Assembly (NCBI GenBank): GCA_964649665.1
Contig: CAZYPU010000036.1
Location: forward strand, 1-11,023
Reading direction: 5' to 3'
Length of the DNA stretch: 11,023 nucleotides
Origin: CAZYPU01 sp964649665
GTDB taxonomy: Bacteria > Omnitrophota > Gorgyraeia > JABMRN01 > RBG-13-46-9
The notes under the pieces: model-generated
The model's input: the letters and a program-made list of their open reading frames with translations, nothing else
Told to the model about the DNA's origin: nothing
The model's database searches: none
Made by a program: the position numbers and the translations under genes
Shown: positions 5,562 through 11,023 of the stretch, piece by piece
How positions within the stretch are numbered: the stretch's first letter is position 1
How the letters are laid out: every line of letters starts with the position of its first letter

Positions 5562-5687
5562 TGGGCACTTTGCTTCTCCGTCATTGCGAGGCCGCCCTGT
5601 TCTTCGTTTGCGGCCGAAGCAATCTCAAACGAAGAGATTGCTTCGGTCTGCTTCGCAGACCTCGCAATGACACGCTGAAAGTGCCCA
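5562..5687. repeat. Compound palindromic intergenic element (TCATTGCGAGG type)
   Basis: The outer ends are a 10-base inverted repeat, TGGGCACTTT (5562-5571) and AAAGTGCCCA (5678-5687). Inside are GTCATTGCGAGG (5580-5591) and its complement (5660-5671), then CCGAAGCAATCTC (5614-5626) and its complement (5634-5646), then a small GGTCTGC-TTC-GCAGACC hairpin (5645-5661). An alternative pairing, CTTCGTTTG (5602-5610) with CAAACGAAG (5626-5634), competes with the inner stem. No protein is likely here. It looks like a small non-autonomous repeat; the TCATTGCGAGG type is common between genes of environmental bacteria. It fills most of the 273-base gap between the two operons. Confidence 0.8.
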
Positions 5688-5720
5688 CAATATTTTACAT
5701 TATCGTGGAACACGAAATGC

Positions 5721-5741
5721 AAAAGGTGCCTGGCATCTTTT
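5721..5741. repeat. Near-perfect palindrome after the radical SAM gene
   Basis: AAAAGGTGCC, a central T and GGCATCTTTT form a palindrome with one mismatch, ending two bases before the stop codon of the radical SAM gene. The AAAAGGTGCC...GGCACCTTTT form is a known type of dispersed short repeat. On both strands it ends in a T-run, so it could also act as a weak terminator between the operons, but the stem is short and imperfect. Confidence 0.55.
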
Positions 5742-5742
5742 G

Positions 5743-7116
5743 TTACACGAAATATTTGAGGGCGACTTTGAAGAGATGAGGAATCTGGCGGGGCTTGATG
5801 CTTCTCAGCATATAAAGGACGGTGCCGGGCTTCGCGTAGAATTTTCTCAAAAGCGCTTTCTGGATACCTTTAAGCTCTTTGGCCGAGAGCGCTTCCGTCG
5901 GCTCGGCGGTGAAGTAATTAAACCGGTCCCAGTCGATGCTGTCGCATTCGCCGCTCTTAAACCTTTCGTTAAAAAGCCGGGAGCCCGGAAGATACGTAAG
6001 GAGAGATACGTCCAGGAAGTCGATCGGCAGCTTTTCGATAAGATTCATCGTTTCCGCCGCCGTTTCCCCGGTTTCACCCGGAAGCCCCAGGATAAAAAAC
6101 GCCTGGACCTCTATCCCCTCATCCTTTACGTTCTTTATCGCTTCGGGAACCTTTTTCAAATCCAATTTTTTATTGGTCCCGTCCAGAATGGCCTGTGAGC
6201 CGGATTCTATCCCGAACGAAAGCCGGTAGCATCCCGATCTCTTCATGAGGCGGAGAAGGCTTTTGTCTATCGCGTCCACCCTTATCCCGTTGGGGCACTG
6301 CCACACTATTTTAAGCTTTCTCTCTATAATTTTTTCGCAGATGCTTTCCGCGTGTTTTCTCACAAGTGTAAAATTGTCATCCTCGAAATGTATCTCTTTT
6401 ACGCCATGCTTCGTCGCAAGCAATTCTATCTCATCAACCACTTTTTCAGGCGAACGCATCCTCAAATTTCTACCCGCCAGGAAACTCGCCGAGCAGAAAG
6501 CGCATTCGAAGGGGCACCCCCTCGTCGTTATGACCGGGGCGATCGGGTGCTTTTTAAAAAAGAACTGGTGCGGGTTTACGGGGTACTGCCGCGGTGAAAT
6601 AAGATCCCAGGCCGGAATCGGGATTTTGTCCAGGTCCTTGACCTGTATCACGCAGGGCGCTGTCTTTATGCGGCCGTTTTCCCTATAACACAGATTTTCT
6701 ATGAGTGAGGGGTTGCCCCTTCCGCTTTCCAGGAATTTAATAAGTTCCAAAAATGAATACTCCCCCTCCCCTCTTATTAAAAAATCCGCCGGTATTTCTT
6801 TTAAAGTCGCCTCCGGAAGCGCCGAAGGGTGCGGGCCTCCGAGAACTATTTTTGTATTTGGGAGCAGTTTTTTCACTCCCACGGAAATTTTCTTCGCGCC
6901 CGGGTAATTGGATGTTAAAACGCTTATTCCAAGTACATCCGGCTTTATCGCGCATATCTTATCAAGCGTCTTCTCCGCGCTGAGCGACTGCTTTTGCGCG
7001 TCCAGTATGCCGGCGTCAAGATTGTTTTCGCGAAGGACCGAAACGAGGTACCCCGGGCCTATCGGCGGGGTAACCGTAAGGGCGCTTGAGGGCGGGATAA
7101 CGAGCAGTATTTTCAT
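5743..7116 (-). CDS. B12-binding-domain radical SAM protein
   Basis: This 457-residue protein belongs to the class B radical SAM (BchE/HpnP-like) enzymes, which cleave S-adenosylmethionine with a [4Fe-4S] cluster and often use cobalamin. An N-terminal B12-binding-type Rossmann domain covers about 1-140 (MKILLVIPPS; VLGGPHPSALPE; RGEGEYSF). The radical SAM barrel follows, with C201-x3-C205-x2-C208 (RGCPFECAFC). HFEDDNF (243-249), SFGIESGS (300-307) and FILGLPGET (341-349) are usual family motifs. The B12 domain shows no DxHxxG motif, as is common in this class. I chose ATG 7116 over an upstream TTG (7152) because the MKILLVIPP start is typical, and it lies 1 base after the glycosyltransferase stop. 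It is a paralogue of the radical SAM half of the 8755-10929 protein, without the methyltransferase. The substrate is unknown; methylation or rearrangement of a lipid-linked envelope compound fits the context. Confidence 0.9.
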   Translation of the reverse strand: MKILLVIPPSSALTVTPPIGPGYLVSVLRENNLDAGILDAQKQSLSAEKTLDKICAIKPDVLGISVLTSNYPGAKKISVGVKKLLPNTKIVLGGPHPSALPEATLKEIPADFLIRGEGEYSFLELIKFLESGRGNPSLIENLCYRENGRIKTAPCVIQVKDLDKIPIPAWDLISPRQYPVNPHQFFFKKHPIAPVITTRGCPFECAFCSASFLAGRNLRMRSPEKVVDEIELLATKHGVKEIHFEDDNFTLVRKHAESICEKIIERKLKIVWQCPNGIRVDAIDKSLLRLMKRSGCYRLSFGIESGSQAILDGTNKKLDLKKVPEAIKNVKDEGIEVQAFFILGLPGETGETAAETMNLIEKLPIDFLDVSLLTYLPGSRLFNERFKSGECDSIDWDRFNYFTAEPTEALSAKELKGIQKALLRKFYAKPGTVLYMLRSIKPRQIPHLFKVALKYFV

Positions 7117-7117
7117 T

Positions 7118-8758
7118 TCACTTACGCCTGTAAAGCGAGATTTTCTTCTCAAGCGGCGCGGTTTTGAAGTGGTGCTTAGAGAGGTCGTCCGGCCGGTTTT
7201 CCCACCATATGTCGGGATAGAGAAGCTCTATCTTATCGTAGCGCTTCTCTATATTTTTAAAATATTCGGTTTTATAGAAACCGTCATCCGTCCAGTAGTC
7301 GCGCAGGAAAATCCACTCGGGGTAAGTTTCTTTCGTAAAATCGGTATCCACTTTCAGGTCGGTATAATAGAATAGCGGATTGGCGCTAAAGAGGTTGGTT
7401 TTTATCGTGTCGCCGGGACGCGCGTTTTGCTTCAGGTATTCCACAACGCCCTCCATCGGGCCGTCGTAATCATTGGTTATCTCATACAGGTAGTCGAGGA
7501 AATGAGCCTTTATGACTGCCTTGCCCGAAACCCTTCCCATCTCCTTAACTATCTTTTCGTTAGAACGCGCGCTTATTACGCTCTTATCGCGCGCCCAGGC
7601 GCTTGCCTTGACGATGAGCGGTACGAAAGGCTTTGCGGCAACATAAAAAAACGAGTTGTGCAGTACATTTGAAAAACACAACATAACGAGTAGAATACCC
7701 GCAAATATTTTACTCCACTCCATGGAGCGCCAGATCAGAAAGGCCGCGAATATGAAAAGAAGCGGCGCCACATGGATAATGTACCTGGTGCTATTGGCGT
7801 CGGCAAACCAAAGAAAAAACCAGTTTACGAGAAAAACCATATTCAGGAAAATTACCGACTTTCCTTTTTTTGTCCCAAAAAATTCCTTTATGATACGCGT
7901 TGTACGGGAACGCCACCTAAAGACGAAAAGGGCAATCAGTACAATCGCGGCAAACCGATACGGCAAAAAATAGTGGTTTACTTTGCTGAGGTAAAACTTC
8001 GCATTGTGGATAATGAGCCCCGACGGGGTGCTTATGCTCTCGGACCATATTTTGTAAATTATTGCCCATGGCAGGAGAAGAATAAAAATCCAGACGTACA
8101 TTTTTAAAAATTGCGCAAAGAGTCCGCGTTTCCGCTCAAGCAGAACAAAACTCACAAAGATAGCGGCTAAAAGCGGGATAAGGCATCCGAAATTGGCGTG
8201 GAAAAGGAAAAATGACGTTGTTACGAAGAAAACGGGACTGAATTTTTTTCTTTCGAGGAAATTGATATAGAAGATTAAAAGCGCGAGCGAAAGAAAAACA
8301 GTAAGGCTGTAATAGCGGCACTGCCTCAGCATCAGGAGAAACGGCACGCACGTGGCGGCGATAACAACGGAAAATCCCGCCAGGAGCCTTTCTCCAAAAA
8401 GCCGGTACGCCAGCGCGTAAATGAGGTAAAAAGAAAGGAGCCCGAAAACCGCGAATATTACCCTTGCCGAAGCGTTGGAATCCCCGAATAAAAGAAAGGC
8501 CGTCGCGCACACGTAGTTTTGAAGCCATGGCTGGGCGATATAGGAGTGGCCCGGGCCGTAGGTTTCATCGGTGACCACGAGGAAATCCCCCATAAGCGCC
8601 TTCGGGTAACCGTGCTCCAATGTACTTTTCGATAGAAGCGCCGTCTGGGCCTCGTCGTGCCAGAGGTACTGGTTACCGAGGTTCCAAAATAAGAGAAAAA
8701 GCAAAATCAGTGTCATTATAATAAGAAACAGGCCGGGTTTTAATTTTTGCGGAATCAT
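7118..8758 (-). CDS. GT-C (GT39/ArnT-like) membrane glycosyltransferase
   Basis: This 546-residue integral membrane protein likely transfers a sugar from a polyprenyl-phosphate donor on the outer face of the inner membrane. After a first membrane helix (about 9-28) it has the acidic pair D35-E36 in YLWHDEAQTA, the usual GT-C catalytic position, followed by an extracytoplasmic loop with PWLQNY (77-82). About 10-12 hydrophobic helices extend to about residue 366, and a soluble C-terminal domain fills roughly 385-546. Its length matches ArnT/PMT_2-type enzymes. The start, ATG 8758, overlaps the previous stop by 4 bp (ATGA), and its own stop is 1 base from the next gene, so the three genes are almost surely one transcript. 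Donor and acceptor cannot be read from sequence. The membrane-enzyme call is firm; the exact GT family is less so. Confidence 0.85.
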   Translation of the reverse strand: MIPQKLKPGLFLIIMTLILLFLLFWNLGNQYLWHDEAQTALLSKSTLEHGYPKALMGDFLVVTDETYGPGHSYIAQPWLQNYVCATAFLLFGDSNASARVIFAVFGLLSFYLIYALAYRLFGERLLAGFSVVIAATCVPFLLMLRQCRYYSLTVFLSLALLIFYINFLERKKFSPVFFVTTSFFLFHANFGCLIPLLAAIFVSFVLLERKRGLFAQFLKMYVWIFILLLPWAIIYKIWSESISTPSGLIIHNAKFYLSKVNHYFLPYRFAAIVLIALFVFRWRSRTTRIIKEFFGTKKGKSVIFLNMVFLVNWFFLWFADANSTRYIIHVAPLLFIFAAFLIWRSMEWSKIFAGILLVMLCFSNVLHNSFFYVAAKPFVPLIVKASAWARDKSVISARSNEKIVKEMGRVSGKAVIKAHFLDYLYEITNDYDGPMEGVVEYLKQNARPGDTIKTNLFSANPLFYYTDLKVDTDFTKETYPEWIFLRDYWTDDGFYKTEYFKNIEKRYDKIELLYPDIWWENRPDDLSKHHFKTAPLEKKISLYRRK

Positions 8759-10929
8759 TTTATTTTTTCAATCCGGGCCGTAAGGAACATCCCCAGGCGC
8801 CCGTTAAGCGGCCCGAGAAGGCCCTCGACGCCCTTTACGGCGTTGTAGGTAAACGACGGCAGAAGCTGCCTGAACGATAGGCCCCCGCTTACGAGATATC
8901 GTAACGGCGTATGATTTTCAAGGCCGGTAATCTTAAGCGCCGGAAATTCTCTATCAAATTTATGTCTGTCACGATAAAAAATTATCCAGGCAAGAGCCGC
9001 GTTGGCCCCCGAAAGAGCGCCGCCCCTCCCAACCGCCCAGGACCCTTCCGTATCGAATGGCTCGTGGTGAAAATTGCGATGGATAAACCTGCTCCACAAC
9101 GTATTGGCCGGCTCTATCATGAGGATCTTGCCGCCGGGCTTAAGACAGCGGTTGATTTCTTTAAAAAACACCGCCGCATCGCCCGCGTGGTGCAAAACAT
9201 CAATCATGAAAAAAGCGTCCACCGTACCGTCTTTGAAAGGCATGTTTAGGGCCAAAAAGCGCCTGTCAACGCCCTCGAGAGCCAGGATATCGGAAGTTAT
9301 TACATTGGGCATTAAGTCCTTGATAAATCCTCCCCCGGAGCCAAGTTCAACAATCAGGGCATCAGGCGGGAGATCCTTTGCCGTTTCTTTGAAACGGTTA
9401 TAGAAATCGATATATATCCTTTTCAAAAACGGTTTGTTCTTTATGATATCCCTGTGGAGAAGCGTGGTTTGTGGGTTATCGAGGCTCTTGATCTCTCTTG
9501 TTTCCGGTAATTTCGCCCATGACGCAAAGTACCTCCCGGCAAAGGCCAGAAAAAACATTACCTCGCGCGGCGAGCGTATCTTGCAAAGTGTCTTAAAAAT
9601 CTTGCGGGGATCGAGGTAAAACTCCTTGATCATCCGCTCCCTTTCCTTCATAACTTCGCCCGCCGAAAGCCGGGGCGTATCCATCACGGAAAAATTCTGC
9701 TCGAACATCGACCAATCGTTTGTTTTGATGAACCCCTCACTTTTAGCCTTTCCGTACAGAGCCGAACCCGGAAACGGAACACTGCAGTAAACCTGTACAT
9801 AATCGAAATCGAGCTTTTTTACCAGTTTCGACGTTTCCAGGATATCTTCCCTTGTCTCGCCGGGGAAACCCACGATCACGTGGCCCGTTACTTCTATCCC
9901 GGCTTTTTTGGTAAGCGCTACCGCGCGCTCCATATCCTTTATATTTGTGTTCTTGCGCATCAGGCCCAAAACCCTGTCCGTTCCCGCCTCGATGCCGTAA
10001 CCTATCATCCAGCAACCCGCGCTTTTCATCATCTTGAGAAGTTCTTCGTCAACCATGTCGACCCGGCCGTTGCAAACCCATTTTACTCCCGGGACCTCTT
10101 TCGCGAGGCCCTTTGAGATCTCGCAGATCTGTTTCCTTTCGGAAATCGCGTTTTCCGACCAGAAGAGAAAATCATTTACGCCGTATTTCTCCTTTACGCG
10201 CTTCATTTCGGAAACAACTTTTTCCGGAGACCGGAGCCGCGCTCTTTTGCCATAAAACGCCCCGGCCGCGCAGAACACGCAAGAATACGGACATCCTCTC
10301 CCTGTAAGAACCAAAAGGAAGGGCTTCTGCGTTATGGGAAGCCTGTATTTTTCTATATTCACGAGGTCCCAGGCGGGATCCGGAAGTTCGTCAAGGTTTT
10401 TGATGAGCGGCCTTTTTTCGTTACGGATTACAGCGCCCTCGGCCTTATAAACCAGCCCCTTTACCCCGCCTAACGGGAGGTTGCCCCTTAGAGCCAGGGC
10501 AAAGTCTCTTACGGTGTACTCGGGTTCTCCGCAGGCGAGAAATTCCACATCGGGATTTTCTTTGAACGTTTCCCCGGGCAGGGCCGTAACATGTATGCCG
10601 AAAAAAATAGTTTTTACGTCTTTGTTCACCTTCTTCGCAAGAGAAGCGACTTTCAAATCGCCGACAACGGAAGGCGTGGATGTGTTGGTCACGACAAGTT
10701 CGGGGCGGAAATCCCTTAAGATTTTTTCAAGGCCCTCAAAACTTATGCCGTCATTGGAGCAGTCTTTAAGATCTACCGCGAAACCGGCATCCCTCAAAAT
10801 TGCGGCCATAATGGCAAGCGTAAGCGGCGCCCAGCTCGTGCCCCAGGCTTCCTGCCGCTGCATGCAGCGGCCCTCGCGGACTATTTTAACATTATCGACC
10901 GCGGGCGGATTTATTATGAGTATCTTCAT
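8755..10929 (-). CDS. B12-binding radical SAM protein fused to a SAM methyltransferase
   Basis: This 724-residue protein joins two enzymes. An N-terminal B12-binding-type domain (about 1-145; MKILIINPPAV, GIHVTALPGE, ACGEPEYTV) leads to a radical SAM barrel with C213-x3-C217-x2-C220 (RGCPYSCVFC) and YGIEAGTD (311-318). The radical SAM half ends near 468, matching the C-terminus of the shorter paralogue at 5743-7116. A class I methyltransferase domain follows at about 500-724: VELGSGGGF (527-535) binds SAM, then DAFFMIDVLHH (571-581) and LKPGGKILMIEPA (596-608). The segment FLFWSENAI (254-262) lacks the usual acidic DDxF seen in the paralogue. It may perform two successive SAM-dependent steps on one substrate, which is unknown. 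I chose ATG 10929 because an upstream reading translates the intergenic repeat. The ribosome site is weak. It overlaps the glycosyltransferase by 4 bp. Confidence 0.88.
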   Translation of the reverse strand: MKILIINPPAVDNVKIVREGRCMQRQEAWGTSWAPLTLAIMAAILRDAGFAVDLKDCSNDGISFEGLEKILRDFRPELVVTNTSTPSVVGDLKVASLAKKVNKDVKTIFFGIHVTALPGETFKENPDVEFLACGEPEYTVRDFALALRGNLPLGGVKGLVYKAEGAVIRNEKRPLIKNLDELPDPAWDLVNIEKYRLPITQKPFLLVLTGRGCPYSCVFCAAGAFYGKRARLRSPEKVVSEMKRVKEKYGVNDFLFWSENAISERKQICEISKGLAKEVPGVKWVCNGRVDMVDEELLKMMKSAGCWMIGYGIEAGTDRVLGLMRKNTNIKDMERAVALTKKAGIEVTGHVIVGFPGETREDILETSKLVKKLDFDYVQVYCSVPFPGSALYGKAKSEGFIKTNDWSMFEQNFSVMDTPRLSAGEVMKERERMIKEFYLDPRKIFKTLCKIRSPREVMFFLAFAGRYFASWAKLPETREIKSLDNPQTTLLHRDIIKNKPFLKRIYIDFYNRFKETAKDLPPDALIVELGSGGGFIKDLMPNVITSDILALEGVDRRFLALNMPFKDGTVDAFFMIDVLHHAGDAAVFFKEINRCLKPGGKILMIEPANTLWSRFIHRNFHHEPFDTEGSWAVGRGGALSGANAALAWIIFYRDRHKFDREFPALKITGLENHTPLRYLVSGGLSFRQLLPSFTYNAVKGVEGLLGPLNGRLGMFLTARIEKIK

Positions 10930-10947
10930 GTTCAATATTCTTAATGT

Positions 10948-11023
10948 GTCATTGCGACCCCACACACTGTCATCCTGAGGCGCCCTGAAAGGGCGCCGTC
11001 TCCGACCCTACGGGTCGTAGACC
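10948..11023. repeat. Palindromic intergenic repeats cut by the window edge
   Basis: GTCATTGCGA (10948-10957) repeats the arm seen at 5580. After it come TGTCATCCTGAGG (10968-10980), a hairpin with GGCGCCC/GGGCGCC arms and a TGAAA loop (10979-10997), and a hairpin with CGACCC/GGGTCG arms and a TAC loop (11003-11017). These fit common dispersed intergenic palindromes. The element ends 18 bases before the start codon at 10929 and continues past the window, so the operon promoter must lie in it or further upstream; no clear promoter is visible. Confidence 0.6.

Noticed and set aside
5740..6198. 152-residue plus-strand open frame opposite the radical SAM gene
   Set aside because: It is antisense to a well-supported radical SAM gene and its sequence resembles no known fold; treated as a shadow frame.
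8136..8528. 130-residue minus-strand frame inside the glycosyltransferase gene
   Set aside because: It overlaps the real membrane protein in another frame and lacks membrane segments or motifs.
10930..10965. N-terminal extension of the radical SAM-methyltransferase from an upstream start
   Set aside because: The extra residues translate the intergenic GTCATTGCGA repeat, and the MKILIINPP start at 10929 is typical of the family.

Overview
The window looks like a chromosomal piece of an anaerobic Gram-negative bacterium. The best guess from content is an uncultivated lineage such as Omnitrophota; this is inference from gene style and repeat types, not proven. The Gram-negative call rests on a carbohydrate-porin relic whose alternative reading frame ends in the C-terminal Phe typical of outer-membrane barrels. 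The anaerobe call rests on two oxygen-sensitive radical SAM enzymes. All nine genes lie on the minus strand, so transcription runs from high to low coordinates. No tRNA, rRNA, CRISPR array or transposase gene was seen, and no gene-free stretch exceeds 300 bases.

Region 1 (about 5743-10929) is a tight three-gene operon. It encodes a B12-binding radical SAM protein fused to a C-terminal SAM methyltransferase, then a GT-C (GT39/ArnT-like) membrane glycosyltransferase overlapping it by 4 bp, then a second B12-binding radical SAM paralogue after a 1-bp gap. The layout suggests synthesis or methylation/rearrangement of a polyprenyl- or lipid-linked envelope compound. No substrate can be named. This is the most system-like part of the window.

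Region 2 (2385-5469) is sugar metabolism: two tandem, overlapping galactose-1-phosphate uridylyltransferase-like genes with different active-site triads (HPHSQ and HQHFQ), followed by glyceraldehyde-3-phosphate dehydrogenase (gap). A good sigma70-like promoter lies before the first gene.

Region 3 (630-2327) is metal-linked. It holds nikR, with a NikR-type operator over its own promoter, then an OprB-like porin with a related 13-bp-spaced element around its -10 box, then a small membrane protein. The porin appears internally deleted and frameshifted in a GC dinucleotide tract.

Region 4 (4-541) is a Fur-family repressor with an unusual Gly/Trp-rich N-terminal extension. A strong promoter and a perfect 10-bp-arm Fur-box-like palindrome lie directly upstream.

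Several palindromic repeats sit between genes: a hairpin at 562-609 with AGGGGACAGG arms, a hairpin at 2345-2380 after gap, a compound element at 5562-5687 containing TCATTGCGAGG arms, a palindrome at 5721-5741, and two hairpins at the right edge (10948-11023). They resemble dispersed intergenic repeats (REP or MITE type) common in environmental genomes.
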